DNA from: Eutypa lata
Taxonomy: Eukaryota > Ascomycota > Sordariomycetes > Xylariales > Diatrypaceae
Assembly (NCBI GenBank): GCA_022661535.1
Contig: JAKULF010000012.1
Coordinates: 558,001 to 622,000, forward strand
Direction: 5' to 3'
Length of the DNA: 64,000 bases
The notes under the pieces are model-generated. The model made no database searches. It was not told where the DNA came from and saw nothing but the letters and a program-made list of their open reading frames with translations. A program made the position numbers and the translations under genes. Below, piece after piece: positions 1-14,900 of this stretch; the stretch's first letter is position 1, and every line of letters begins with the position of its first letter.

Positions 1-3000
1 GGTACTAAAGCCCACAAAAATGGGGTGATTCGATGGTGAAAGACGACTGGCTTGACTGGCCTGCATGGGCTCCGGTGTTGCATCTGCACATGCATGCTCC
101 AAACACTTGCATGAGACTTATTTTAAAGTCATGTGGGGGGGACATTCGAAGCCATCTACAGTATTCGTATGTGTAGATAGAGAGATACTACGTATGTAGT
201 AAACATACAGATAACGGAGTAACTAGATGCATTAGGTAGATATCATTGATAACTTTCAGTGCATAAGGCCCCGTGCCTATATTTGCAGGCGGGAGTAGGT
301 AGGTAGCTGGTTAGTCTACATATGTAGGAACGAGAACGAGTGCCCAGCCCCGTTTCTCGGCTTTTGGGCACCTAGACAAATGCTACTTACATACATATCT
401 AGAATGGTTTAGTTAGTTAAATGCCCAGCTTGTTATAGTCTTCCTCTATACAGCAATTGGAGACTATGTTCTAAAATAAGAACAGTCGTGTAGGTGCCTC
501 ATGTAGGTCTTCGTTATAAAGGTACTTGAGGTATGCGACACATCATGGCTTGTGAGATAAAAGTTAACCTAGAAAAGCCAAGAAAGCATAGACGGTGGAC
601 AGAGTTGCATCGGGAGGGTATCATGGGTTCAAGCTCATTGATATAGTCACTGCTACATACTTCGTACTCTACGAAGTACGAAGTAACTACGTAACTGCTG
701 TACGTGCGTGATCGGCAGTAACTGAGATCTAGTCTTTAAAAAATGACTGGTAAATAATTGATCCCAGAGACCCGGCTGGGTGCCGGGGTCATCCTTGCCA
801 GCAATTTTCTGACGACATCTCCTCATTAATGCCCCTGGCGATGAATTCTCCACTTAATAAGAACATGGTTCAAGGATCTTATCGTGACGACCATCTTGTC
901 TCTGACACAAACCTGTGCTTGCGGCCTGAAAGGAAATCCTGTATTTCGTGGCTGAGAGCTGAAATAGCCCATAGGGCCAGACCAGTACTTTGATATTTTG
1001 CTCACATGCTTTCTGTGTTCTCAGTTAGGTGTTAGCACACCTATTCGTTACCCCTGAGCCATAGTAGTAGATAGCGTAGTTCTGGTCAGAATTAGGTAGC
1101 AAAGTATAAAATTCGAGGGGGAAGAATGGTTGGGCGCCAGTATGATCCCGCGATTCCGTAATTCGACAATTCTGAGTACTTGGGCAGTGAAAATAAAACA
1201 AGAGACAACATAGGTGGCTATTGCTTCCTCCCTACCAATTGTTTTCCCTAAGCAAGCAGGCAAGCAAGCAAGCAAGCAAACTTTTAGTAAACCTTGAAGC
1301 TAAATTTCCTCGAGTCAGTGGATGGGCTTGTGACGTTTAATATACCCTCTCGTCGGTTTCAACTCCACTCATTTCTAGCCAATAAACATCACGATCTAGG
1401 TGTTCGTGACGGCGCTTTCTTAGCCCGTCTCGGTCTGGCATCCGACTAGTTGTCTACGCCGAGTGATCAACCTATCCTAGGCCAGACCGCTAGACCAGAG
1501 CAGCACTCTTCCCCATGGGAGCTAATTTTTGGCTTGGGGCAGAAATAGCAGTCTCTTTCGAACGGATGTTGTAAAAGAAAACTGCTATCTTCTATCTAAA
1601 AGTTGGATACTCAGGCTGCCAAACTAATAGATTGGAATGAGTTTCTCGGTAACCTATTTTCTTCGTTAGCAAACTTAGGTACATATTGAATAGTGTGACT
1701 GACTAACTTTATCCCCTACCTTAGACTATTATTAGGGAATATGTAAATAGAATGATATGGTGATGTTGTATAATGTTAAGTGCAATTCCCTATAATTTCT
1801 CCCTAATGAAAGCGGCTTCATTGAACAAATTAGTCCTTACGGAGTGCAAACACGGGGCTGGTCAGCTAAAGAGGTTGGATCTTTTAAAAGCCAAGATATT
1901 TGAAAGGTATGTCCAAATAAAAGCAGTTGTATTATCTACTGTAGACAGGGTCAAATAAACTTTATTAGCATCGGTATCCCTTTTTGATTACCGCGCCAGT
2001 TTCCAGCCCTAGACTTGTTGTCAACCTAAACGGGGCGCTGCAGACAAGGCGATTAAAGGTTCGAGACATTGACGTGCTGATCGTCTCTCCCCTACCGGCA
2101 TACCAAATCGGAATGATTAACGAGCCACAGGAGCCAGCTCCGGGAGACGTCTAATAGACGGATTGGGTAGAGAGTTCGGAAATGCCCGTCCGCTGCGAAA
2201 CATGCATTTACATATGAAATGAGACTTTCACTGAAGTGAGTGTGTATATCATAAACTGTGCAACGAACCTGTCTTTAATTTGATGGAATTAGCACCTGTA
2301 TCATCATTATCTCATTCATAGATCTGAGACATCCAGGCTTTATCATGATGTATGAGGTCTTCATGAGCATGAAGGTGAAAATGCTCTAACACATGCCTAC
2401 ATACTTACGTAGTCAGGTAGTAAGTGGCTAAGCAGCCCATTTGCCCCAGTCTAACACGATTGAATTGTCTAGACCCCTACTAGCACTATACAGAACGCAG
2501 ATCATACCTCTCATCCATACAAATATACTCGTAGGTGTTCAAACAATCATAACGGATTTTAGGTACACTTCGCTTTACCTACCTTGAAATGGATGTTTGT
2601 TTCATAGTTACAGAAAATATGTAGCCATCTATTCGAAACCAGGGCCATCATTTCCTGAAAGGAGATTATCAAGCTTTTTTTAGGTGCATTTCGAAGTACC
2701 TACATATTGCGTAGTATGAGCTGCAAGCCCCGATTTGTATAAAGAGACGCCCTAGGGGTGCATGGAGAATAGAAGTAACCTAGAGCGACCTTTGCATACA
2801 AGAGCTACTAAACTACCTCTACTTTGTACTAATAAGCTATTTATTATTACTACTGTATTATAGCGCTACCCTGCTACCCTGCGTAGCAGATCTCTTTGCT
2901 CACCCACCCCCGTTAAAACCGACAAGCCCCCCCTGACACTGGGTCCAATCTACCTTGGTGTGCTTGGGTACTCTCGGCGCAAGGCGCTGTCGTACGTACT

Positions 3001-5088
3001 TCGTAGTTTGGTGTAATTGATGGAGTTGTTGAACCCTTCCATTTGCATCCAAATGTTCCTTCATCTTTTTTTCTCATTGTACTACCCACACAGCCTTTGA
3101 GCGTATGTCCAGTACAAAAAAAAGAAATAGAGACATCCACTTCGCGTCAGAATCTACAAACCTACCTAGACAGCCTAGGTTTTAGGCTACATGTATCCAC
3201 CTAAGCGATCTCGCGCTCTGGTCTTTTTTCTCTCTGTGTGGTGCTGATGGTGTGGTAGTCTTTTCACATTCACACTCTACCTCTAGTTACTACATCTACC
3301 TCCTACTACCTGTACTACTGCTATTAGACTTATTATATGTTTATTTACCACAAGTATTTACCTAGTTTACCTAGTATATATATAATAATGCCTTAGGTAC
3401 ATCATGCATTGGGCAGGTATTACCCGATTTTACTACTAATACCTACGTGCACATTGACATACATGTCTATTACCTACTCACATACACCATGTCAACCTAC
3501 ATACTTCTAGATATCCCATGTAGGTAGACTTTCCATGTTGGTTACCTACCAGTACATCCTGATTGGGTTGAACATCACTACATACATACATACTTACTTA
3601 ACCTTATCACCCTGGGAAATCGATCTTTTTTCCGTCGTGTACATGCTCTGATAAAATCTCCGAAGACCTTAACTAAACCCTTGAAGTGCCGACATACATT
3701 ACCTACACATACATATACACACACAAACCCACTCACACTGCAATCTACTACCTACATACGTACCTATCTAGACCAACACACTGCCGGTCTATAGGTAATT
3801 ATACTTCAAAAATACATACTATCCTATACTTCCATCCCTTGAGGACGTTGTCACTCCCTTGCCATTTTCACTTCATCCCTTTTCATAAAACTACTTAGAT
3901 AGATCTGGTCTCGAACGTACACGAAGATCAGGCCTCAGATCATATCACTACAAATATTCCCCAACTTAACAGATAAAAACAAGACATACGGTCTCTATAT
4001 GTGCCAAGGGAACTTTCAAGGAGAACTTACATTATCCACGAAAGGGCCAATGATATTACGCGGATCACATTACTAAGTGTTGGATTCAACTACCTGCCTT
4101 CTTGCCTTAAGTACGCACACTTGTTAAACCAGATCCTACCTACATACATATTATAGGTGGTGGTGGTCTGGTTTAGTCTAGGAATACTAGGGCAACACAG
4201 GGTTGTGGCTATTATTTGGCTTCCCTAGGTACATACTCACCAAGACGGGCATCCCGGGATTTCCCCAGCACAGTCTTCAATCCAATCGACGACCACGGCA
4301 GCTGTCGCTACTTTACACATACCTAGCCAGCCTTGTGTGTCTGCTACGGTTACATTCTAGAAGGAGGGTCTAATAGCGAAGCAATTCCAAGCTAGGAGGG
4401 TATCTGGCAATATCGTCATTACTGCCGCCCTTCATTTTGACCGATAAGTGGGAGGGAAGCATCTGTCTGAGCTTCATGTTGGTATCGATAAACGATACAC
4501 ACAATCCAGTCTTCCATGACTCGAGCTGTCCCAATTTCTCATCCATAGCTCTCCCATTTCTTGACGGCTTTTAGTCTCAAACCTACCATTCCCCCTTTTC
4601 CTATTAAAGAGCCGCTTCTGGTCCCTATCCGACTTAGGTCCACACCCTGAATCATTCACACTACGCTGCTGCCACTCCAGGTTAAAACCAAAAAAATTCC
4701 CCCACTAGCTAAGATTTTCGTGCCATCATTAAAAACGGCTTGGGGTCGCCAACAAATCCTTTCTTACCTACACTCCTCCTGTCGAGTTCCCTTATCCTAG
4801 GAACTTTAATAAGCACAAGAAAAAGCACGCGGTCCCCGCACACGTTGTGCCTCGGAGCACGCGTTTCGGTCGACTACCGCCGATCCCCCGGCTCTTGTCT
4901 TGCTCATTTCCTCCGGCGCGTCTCTAATAAGTATCCGGTCGTTAGATAAATATAGACAGAGGCGGTCGGTCGCCTGACGACCTCAAGAAAGCAAACTGGC
5001 CGTATTCTACCCTGCTCAAGGTCCATTGCCGGAAGGGCGTCGGTTGGGCTCGCCGCTAGAGTTAACTCGCAACACGCTTCATCAGGGC
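1..5088. other. gene-poor intergenic DNA with short microsatellites
   Basis: I see no convincing gene here. The open frames are short, lack codon structure and match no family I know. The sequence is rich in short CCTA/TAGG and ACATAC/GTATGT runs (for example around 3570-3600, 3690-3770 and 4135-4150). The last 300 bases, before the ATG at 5089, are the likely promoter and leader of the next gene. Confidence 0.6.
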
Positions 5089-6377
5089 ATGGATGACAAC
5101 GCTCGGAGGAGGAGGCAGAATGAACCGCCCCCCGGTGCTGCGCCGAATCCTAGGTACCCGGCTCATGATCCTAACGCGCAGAGAAGATCCTACGGCGCGG
5201 GTGCAGCTGATAATAGATACCGACCTGCACCTCTGAATACGTCGCCTTCGGCATCCCGAAACATGGGAAGCACGGCTGCCTACAGTGGATACTACCAGGA
5301 GCCGGCGACTGCCTTCTCGACAGCCATGTCGCAGAACACCATGCCGTATCAGTCCGAGTATGGGCAGGACAGCCGACAAACGCAGAGCTTTAGCACGTAC
5401 AACCCGTCTATGATGTACAATGTCCCGCAAGCTGGCACGCCAAGTACCGTCTACGATACGAGTCAACAGTTCCCGTCGCGGCAAGCTGCAGGTCTGCAGA
5501 TGATGCCGGCGGATGTAGCCGCCCCTTATTTCCCGAGCGAGCCAACCAACGCCGCCGCCGCAGCGTCCAGCTTGCAACAGCAGGGGGGTTCCTCTAGTGC
5601 GTCGTCCGTATATCAACAGAGCCCAGCAGACCAGCGCGCGATGCTCCAGACTTACCCCAGTGGCATGGCATCAATGGGCGGAATGGCACAGACGAGCGCG
5701 CCAGATCAGGTTATGGAGGAGCAAGACTACTCAGCTTCGGCTGAGATGGGCGAAGCTTACGAGCAGTACCAGTCTACACTAAAGGAGATCTTCACCAACG
5801 TGAAAATCGGCGCACTGCAACCTGCTAGCGAGTCGCTTGTCAACGTGTCCGACTGGCTCCTGACGAAGGTTGCGGATCTCGGTTCGTATTCGAGCCACCG
5901 TGGCGGATTTGCTTCTGGATGTCTGCTAACATTTTATACAAGGACTTACCGGAGACGACGAAGCTCTTCACAACGACCGTATCAAACTATGGCATGACTT
6001 CAATCACTCATGGCTCGCCCTGTTCCAGAAACAGAAGGACATGATGGATTCGGGGGTTTTGCCGCAGCGCGGCCAGACCCTGATCACCGAGGAGGGGTTG
6101 AAAAAGATGGGGAAGGACCTAGTCCGTCTCTGTGATGGGATCGAGAGACACGGTCTCGTCGACTACGAATACGGCGTATGGGAAGAGTCTATCGTAGAAA
6201 GTACGTTTTCTCCTCCGTAATGCAAATCTTTAGGCAGTGGCTAGACGCCGCAACGCAGGTCATCATACTAACATTCTATCTACAGTTCTTGGAGAGTGTC
6301 TCGATCAGTACGACAAGGCCAACAACCAACCTGGCAGCAGCGGTGCGAATGCAGCTGGTCCGAGCCATCACACCTAG
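5089..6377 (+). CDS. conserved fungal protein with low-complexity N-terminus and helical C-terminal domain (RfeF-like)
   Basis: Three exons, 5089-5881, 5943-6200 and 6286-6377, give 380 residues in continuous frame. Introns are 61 and 85 bp with GT..AG ends and ctaac motifs near the 3' sites. I start at the ATG at 5089 because the frame upstream of it has only a TTG. Residues 1-220 are rich in Ser, Ala, Gln, Pro and Tyr and look disordered. Residues from about 235 to 365 form a helical, conserved-looking domain with blocks LKEIFTNVKIGAL, DRIKLWHDFNHSWLALFQ and GVWEESIVEILGECLDQY. The domain resembles Aspergillus proteins often labelled transcription factor RfeF; that link is from memory and uncertain. 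No DNA-binding motif is visible, so I assign no function. Confidence 0.72.
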
Positions 6378-9329
6378 CAATAGGGGAGATAACTGTCTAT
6401 TCTCCTGACATCCGCTTTCACGGAATAAAGCGGCTGGTATACTACGTTCACTGGGCGCCGGCGTTCTCCACAGTACACAATAGTGGATTTGTACCATACA
6501 CCTTCTACAAGGCGTTTCTTTTGATCATGTGGCTATGCTTGTACTAGAAAACGAGTTTTCTTTTGTTTACTTCACCCCCACAAGAGCTAAATGGTGGTCA
6601 TATCTCTTCGGTGCCCAACGACCAAGTGTCACAGAGTTGAGAAGGGGTTTAGTAGGTCATGAGGTGGCGTCACTTTCTGGTTGCCTTAGGTGCATAAGGC
6701 TGCGAGTTTGGCCTATTCTTCATTTTTATTTTTATTTTCTTTCTTTTGTGATTGGCTATGTACTGTTGTGTTGCGTTGCGTTCTCTGTTAAACCACAAGC
6801 TGGGCTGAGGCTATCGATGATCCGGGGTTACCTAGGACTAAGGGGGACAGGGACTGAGGGAGGGATGACTATAATGAAAGACGAGGCAGACAGGCAGAGA
6901 GACAGGCAGGGACAGGGGTTTCTAGAATGCGGCGGAGGCGTAAGGCTTTTTTCTTCTTCTTCTTTCTTCTCTCTTGTACGATGTGCGAGTTTCGCGGATA
7001 CCCGGGCACCGGAAAGGGGGGGTAGGGTGGGAAGGGTTCTTAAAAAAAATGGATTATAGAGAAAGACAAAGATCAACTGCTCTCACGAGCGTCTCAGGCG
7101 GGTTTGTATTAGATGTTGATGGGGGAGGCAAAAGAAGCAAAGACCAACGAAGCTGCTGACAAGCAGAGGAGAGGGAAAAGGGTACATACCTGTTTCTATC
7201 CATCCATCTATCTATCTATCATAAGCTTCGGCGTGGCTGGCCACAACACACAACGCGCCTAGCGGACTGTACATGTACATTGAATCAACTTGACAGATGC
7301 GTCCGTCCACCCACACCGTCCCGTTCATTTTAAGTTAAGCGCCCCCTTTTTCCCTTGATCGTCATCGCGGGCAAAGACGGGTCTTTCGGTCTTGGTCTTG
7401 CCCTTAGGGCTGGCTGTACTTGCTTTGTTTGGCCTTGAAAACTGAATGAACGGCTGGGCTCCATCGTAGACTTCACTTTTTTGCCTTGCTTTACTTTACT
7501 CTGCTTAGCCTGATCGTCCGGCTAGCAAAGGAAGAGCCCCCATTAGGCTGTTCGTGCCCAATCGAATGAATGGGCGTTGTTGTTGGTCTGTAGATCTTCC
7601 GCTGTCTAAAACTATTTCTCTTACCTACCACACCCAGCCACCTAAACTACGTAGAACTACCTAACTTAACTACCGCGGCTCTAGAACTCTGGGGGTGGCC
7701 GGGGTTCCGGTCGCCTTGGGTGAAAGAAAGGGGGGAGGGGGGCGGAGGGAGGAGGCCGGAAACTACGTAGCAGACTATTCCCTATCGGGCGGTGGATATC
7801 TTCAGCCTTCTTTCCCGACACGTTGGGCATCAATAATAAGTAGCCATTATAGACCAGCATGACGAAGCTATACAACTACATACGTACCTACACTAAAGCT
7901 AACTTACCTCGGATACCTAGTTCGCTTAGCTAAGCGGTAGCCCGGGTCTGCTGCGATACTTCTTCTTCTTCCCCCCCTTAGCGCGCGGTTGGGAGATGGA
8001 TAGGTAGATCACCTAACTTGTTAAGTAGTAGTAGTAGTAGTTCGCTGGCCGTGGTCTAGATGCGTGCCTTTTTATTCTCGTTCTCGCTCTGCGCCCTTGT
8101 TTTAGGTTTGGTACGGCGATGACCTAGATAGATAGATAGATAGAGATAGGTAGTTAGTCTACCTAAAATATGTACAGACGTAGACAGACGGACCCGCGGC
8201 ATGCCGAAAACACCAGGCGGTTGACGCGGCTGATCCGTCCGTCTGTCTGTCTGTCTGCAGGTAACAATTGGATCAAGGGGCCACAGGAAAGAAGAAAAAT
8301 AGCAATAAAGAAGACAACCCAACCTAGTTCAGTGGGGTTGAGAGAGAGGGGGGGGGAGAGAAACCACATCATGGTTACGATAAAGATATATTACTAGGCC
8401 AGTTAGACGCTGAGACCTACATATGTAGTTAGTTGGTATATACCACGGAGCAACCGAACATCTTGTATACCTGGGTATCGACTTACTTCCTTGCCTGCTG
8501 ACCTGCCTATAGACCTACTGACCTGCTTACCTATATACGCCTCGAATCTCACTACCTACCTACTTACCTACTTAACTTCCGTATTATCCCTACCGAGTTC
8601 AGGCCGCGACACAACCAAGATCCTGGAAACCACGGAGACGCCAATGACCTCAGGCTCGCCTCGTAGGACCTCATGCGACAACAACCGCTACTGTAGTAAG
8701 TAGCCTGTGGCGTCGTTACTCATGGTGGCTGGCATATGTGTATACACATGCGTGTATCATCACGCATCGCGCGTATGTTTCTCCGACCTACCTAGTTAGC
8801 ATCCAGCCACTCATCCTTCTATGTCTATTACCCACGTATGTGCATATATGTATGTATGTATTATCTGCATGCGTATGTACGTAACGAAATAGCTAGACGA
8901 TGCATGCATGAAGGGTCCTGCTTAGTTAGGAGAATCGTGTGTATGTGTGTGTGTGTTTGTTTGGGGGTTGCGTGTGTGTCTCGATTTCCGCCACAATGCG
9001 ACCACTTTCCATGGGTGAATGTAACTGTATAAGACCCCCGCGCGCGCCTCGCCATCCTTTCGATCTTCAGCCTTACTCGCGAATTGGCACATCATTTTTC
9101 CTCCCCTCGAGACCACGTGTGAGAGGATCTAGACGGACGGGCGGGCAGAGAAAAGCAAAAAGTGCATCGGTATACATACTGTAACCTACACTTGCCTTGC
9201 TGCCTGAGCGACTCACTTCATTATCCCTGGCAGCAGTATTGATATATCGGGCTTGATGACTTATCACCTACATGTTAAGTTACTCAGTCCCGAAAAGAAA
9301 GGCATCCTAACTAGTGGTTATTGTTTTTT

Positions 9330-9334
<5 letters not shown>

Positions 9335-9361
<27 letters not shown>
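9335..9361. repeat. (GT)n microsatellite
   Basis: A run of about 13 GT units directly follows an 11-base T run. It is simple slippage-prone sequence in non-coding DNA. Confidence 0.9.
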
Positions 9362-12300
9362 AACCCACGTGCAACAACATCTACAACAACCAACTAACTA
9401 ACTAGGTAAACTTCATGTCTCGTATGAGCTTGTTGACCAAGTAATGCATGAGGAATAATAAGGCGGAAGAAAATGACTGCTTTCCACTACTGAAGTAACG
9501 TCGTAACTAGGTAACTAATAGCTAACTAGGTCAAGAGAGCCTCATCAGAACGACGAAGCTAACCGCCAATCGTCGGGCTAATGATTGCCATTTATGGACA
9601 GGGAGCAATATTGATTGGCCTGTCGCGAACGGCTAAGTGAGGCCAGAGAAGACTTAGTCGGCCAATCAAAGCAATAACTAAGGATCTCTCTCTCTTGTGG
9701 TCATGGGGCATATATCTTTTCGTATATTTCTAATTGCGCTTTTCAATTTTGTTGTTCATATAATAATAAAAATAAATACCTTGGCTATTTATGTAGGTAG
9801 TAGTTATGTACATAGATAATTAACTAGGTGCGAGCGAGGCGCGCACGATCGACCAGTTGAGGCTATTCACCGGCCAGCGAATCTGATCCAGTGATCGGAC
9901 CCGGGATCGTGGGTGAGCGAAACGGCCAGATATCCCAGATCTGAAATATTCTCCGTGCCCTGTTGATTGATTCATTTTGTTACTCGATGGTTTTTTGTTC
10001 ATTTATGCTTTTGCATTCTTTTCTACCACATGTGATAATTCCCTCCTAGTCTATATAACCCTCGTTTTCCTTACGGATTAGGCAAGTCCAAAATTGGGCC
10101 TCTAACTAACTACATACTTGTTTTTCCTTTTTGTTTTCAGCTCAGCCGGGGTGGTTTAAAACCCAAGTCGCCAGGCCAGGGGCCACCCCCCGATTATTGT
10201 GGCACTGCGACGCTGCAAGATGAGAAGATCGATAGGACTATCATTTTGTGACATGTCATATTTTGTTACGTTCGCGCCCCCCCTTTTTTTCGTCCTCTTC
10301 TTTTTTCCTATCTTAGCTCTAGTATATATGCAGAATGGATGTGACCCGCTTTGCTGTTCCTGATATTTAAAGGAAAAAAAACCTGTCTGCTGAACTGCCG
10401 GGGCTTCATGGGTCATATACGACAGGGTATATAATAATACGTACTGCTAATAGTTAAGGAATTATTGGTTTCTGTAACTATGTACTAAGTACGTAATTTG
10501 CCATTACGTATGTTAGTGATGCAGCAACTAAAGTTCAAGAATCCAGAATAAATTTCGTGAAATGATACCAAACACCACGTTTGACGACCAATAGATCCTT
10601 CAGCTTATCCTCTTGGTTTTTCGTTCGTTCCCCTTTGCAATTTCCCCCTCTTCTACGAGTTCTGTCACATTGATAACTAACTACTACATACCTACATACA
10701 TAATGTTAGGCAAGTCACATGTTACATGTGACTGCCGCCCGTGATTACCATTCCACTTAAGTACAGTGAGGCTTCGAGCATCTGCATCATGCAGGAATTC
10801 TTTCTGCACGGCATAGGACGGGTGAGCTGCTTGCGCGCAAAGCGGTCAGCTACCCGTTGTTGGGTACCTACTACATACCTACCTACCTAGATACATAGGT
10901 AAACAAGCTGTCAGCACGGGAATCCTGCCCTGAATACATATGTGTACATGGCTAACTACGTATATTGAGATACCCTCTTCTCCTGCACACCACTATACTT
11001 CTGTTTTGATGACACGATATCGAGACAATTACCTAGACGGGTAGGCCCAGCCAGTGAACGGTACATACCCACAACAATACCAAACGCCCGGGTTTCCAGC
11101 TGTCATGCTATATTATTATGCGTTAAGGGTCAGGTCAGGGTGCTGGGAGGGGGGGGCTTGTTTAATGTCCCGTCATCCGGTACTTGAGGAAACATATTTA
11201 ATCTTATAACTACCTACCGAGGTATTTTGTTTCGTAACTACATTCCCTTCCTGCCTAGTAGTGGACTGCTACGTAGTAGTATATATGGGTATGTAGGCTG
11301 CATGAAAACTACATACATACCTGCGATTCAATGACATTTGGTTCCGTCCTATCATTAGAACTCCGTGTGCGTCAGATAGACATGCGCAACATTGCGGGCG
11401 GTTCTCGACCGTCTCGACCCGTCCACCAAACGACGCCGCGCGCTCTCTCGGCTTTTCCATCAAGGAACTTCCCATCCCACCCCACACGGTGGCTCCCCCT
11501 TTCCCCTCCCAGCCCTGTCCGCGGGTCTAGCGCGTATCCTTAACCAAGCTATTGGTAAAAAGAGGCTGAACCCTACATAGGTAGGTAGTTACATACGACT
11601 TGGATGTATAACTATGTATATCCCTCTCTACATACTTATTTCTATATAACATGTAGGTAGTTTACCTACATAGGGATGCAGGTTGCTCAAGGATCTGAGA
11701 CATCGAACGACTTACCAGCCTCACCCGACAAAGCAGGGATTGAGGATTAAAAAAATCTATTTCTTGCACCTTGGGGTCTCACACTTTCATGCTTGCAGGG
11801 GGTTTATCTGATCATGTTTCGGTCGACCCTTTTTTTTTTTTTTTTTTTCCCTTAGCAGCCACAAAACGGGAGCCGTCCTCCGCCCGCCCGTTCGCCCGGA
11901 CATGCCGTCGCCGTGAAATGAAACCCTCTTTTTTTAATCTATATTATTACGCATGTACATACGTCAAGCCTCAACTTATATCCATCCACCCATCCATCCA
12001 TCCATCCATCCACATGAACACGGCATAACTATGGTTTTATTCCATACCTTGGAAGGGAGGGGGGTCTACGGAGCAATAGTGGCTGGAATAATTCTCCCCA
12101 AGACTTCTAGATAGGGTTCGGTGTGGAGATACATTCTTCTTTCGTTCATACATAGCGAGACAGAAGTACCTTGGAAGGCGAACAACCCCCCCCCCCCCCC
12201 GCCCGGTCACCCCGAACAGACATCTCATATACATTATTACTACATGTACCTATCATCCCACATATGTACATGTGTCAAGATCTCTCTCCCGAAAGACTCG

Positions 12301-12382
12301 AACATTTCCTGTATTTATGGACTATGTATAATAGGTAGTTCTCAATCATGTCCGTATCCGGGTAATTATGCGGCATGTGTAA

Positions 12383-12490
<108 letters not shown>

Positions 12491-14770
12491 CCTAACTAGG
12501 TGTGTTGTTTGCAAACATGACAGATAACTCGGCAAGATGGCGCAGAGACCCGGAATGCCACAATAAGTTTTCTTTGGACGGGACGGGCCCGGTAGTGTGC
12601 ACAACCTGCTGGGCTGCTAGCTGCTTACCCACTATTTCAAGTGGAAGTAGGTACATAAGTAAGCAGGTAAAATGTAAGATCGGGTAGGTGCCGCGAGCCA
12701 ATGCATCTACCCGTGCCGCTCATTCCCGGCCCCTTACAGGTAGTAGGTACCTACATACGTACATACATACATACATACGCACCTAATGCATGCATTTTCA
12801 AATTGGCAAGCAGAAAAATTCGGATGAATGGCTACATGTAGGTAGATCGATGTTGGGGAGAGACATGCGTGGTAGATTATGTTAACCTTTGCGAACAGGT
12901 AGACCGACGAACGCCAAAGCCATAGGTAGCGGATGACCTACCTGTTCAGCCTGTGAACATCAGGCCGTGAGGCGGTACGTCGGCGATGACTTGGGAACCA
13001 GTCGTTTTTGGTTCCCCTAGTTTAAAAAAAAAAATGGTTGGGCCGAACTCATTATTATATCATGATGGTTTATACAATACCAGCTGGCAACGACTTGGTG
13101 TTGGCAGAAACGATCATTACCTGATGGGTAGCTAGGTAGGTAACATTGCAAGCTGCACGTGGGTGGTAAGTGGCCTGTCCCTGTAGGATACTTAGGTGTA
13201 GTGATGCGAGTTCGCCCCGTCCACAGTAGCTGATTGGCCGAGTACTATGCGCCTAAGTATAGGGGGTTTCTCGTCAACACTTGGCGTGTATGGAGATGGT
13301 GGCCACGGCAATGATACTTCGCACACATCGAACCTCGCCCAATTGTAATACTATGTAGAATTGCAATCGAAAGTTCTCTCCAGTGGTGTGGTTAGTGCCT
13401 AAGTGATCGTAGATGTTACTTGGAGATGAGTGCCTAGAGTTCCTATCCCGAGATATGAAGTATGATGTATCGTTATGTCCATAGAGCAACTGTCGTTATG
13501 AAACCCCCTTCTAAGGGAGATACGACCTAGGCAAGAATATGTCCGAGTTATCTTAGGCCAATAGCATCATGTTAGAGAGAGTAAGTCTGATATTGAATCT
13601 AGGATACTTGGGTCTGTCACGACCCTACCTGAATGTATTTCTTGTAAAAGAGTGGAAAGTAATAGGCACCGCCCTCTTCTGCTTTACAACTACTTGAAAG
13701 GTATATGTACACTTGAAAGGTATATGTACACATACGTAATCGCAGTCAGACGAAGCGTGTAAAGTTGCAACCTTTTCTTGCTATATATTTGTTTCCAGGC
13801 CGTTGTTCTCCTACCTGCGGGATCCTATCGTACATATCAAGTTTGAGTCCGCTACCAAGGTATATTGGGACGGTCGCAGCAGATACAGGTCAGTAAGCAG
13901 GAGGTACTGGATGGGCTTAACGGCACTAGCCACAACATTCGTAAACCACTGCGCGAAGGGCATAATAGATAAACGACCTATAACTATGTTTCTCCGGGCC
14001 GCCCTCTGGCGTCTCCTGCAGAAGATAGTATAGCTATTAACCCGTAGTAACATACCTATAGCCTGCCGAGGGAGGGAGTCCTATCCCTTTGATCCATCCG
14101 AAGCACAACCTGCCGATCTAACATCAACTCTAACGAGGAAATCACAGCTCCTCAGACCATCTCGAGAATAGGGAGGGCATCAATCAGTGAAGTGTCGATA
14201 CCCACCCACGAGCGAACGCCCCTTCGGCCGCCATCAACACATTCCTACCCTCTCTAGGAATGCATTATCCCCTAGGACAAGAACGCGATGACGTCGCGGT
14301 TCCTCCCGCTTTGATATTTCCTTCGCTAAACAGATGCATAGGGTCTGGCAGAGTGGTACTTCGCCTAATACACACACACATATCCTTACAGCACACCCAT
14401 CAACAGTACAGCCTCGCGAGGGCTCAAAGATTCAAACTCTCATGTCAGCCCTATCTTCACTCTATCTTCCACTCCCGCACGTCTTCGCAATAGGCATTGT
14501 TGCTAACCAGCCAAGGGAGGTGTTATTCACCTATCTATATGTCGTAGCAAATCGCTTAAAGGTGATAAACAACAAGTCCATGATGATATATAGAATCAAG
14601 TCCCTCTCATCACCGTTCCCATAATCTTATATGTGACCTGTTTCTACCACACGGTTATTTCGCCTTGCCGGGCAAAGTTGCAGCCAAAATAATGGACACA
14701 TTCCACACCATACTGTATACCTACCTGCTTATGTAAGTAACACATATGTATTCCGATCATAATATGATTA

Positions 14771-14900
14771 ATATTAAATTTTGAATAAGCTCGTAATTAG
14801 GATGCTGAATACAGAATAATCACGGTTTTCTCCTAACGAACCAATGATTATTCGGATTGGAGCTTTTAACGTGTCATTTATAATTTGGCAACAACTTGCC
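14771..14900 (+). repeat. AT-rich dispersed repeat, most diverged copy
   Basis: The distal part (about 14846-14900) aligns in the same orientation with the repeat copies ending at 35760 and 47739. It shares an ATTATTCG core, a spaced CATTT/AATT block and an ending close to CGACGACTTGCC. The 5' half is hardly alignable by eye. The element has no coding capacity; a solo LTR or MITE relic is the likely explanation, but I see neither clear terminal repeats nor a target duplication. Confidence 0.45.

Noticed and set aside
3570..3770. regularly spaced CATACATAC runs considered as a CRISPR-like array
   Set aside because: Simple microsatellite without unique spacers, in a eukaryotic genome.
6529..7059. 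176-codon open frame downstream of the first gene
   Set aside because: No family resemblance, crosses simple repeats, no supporting splice or conserved motif.
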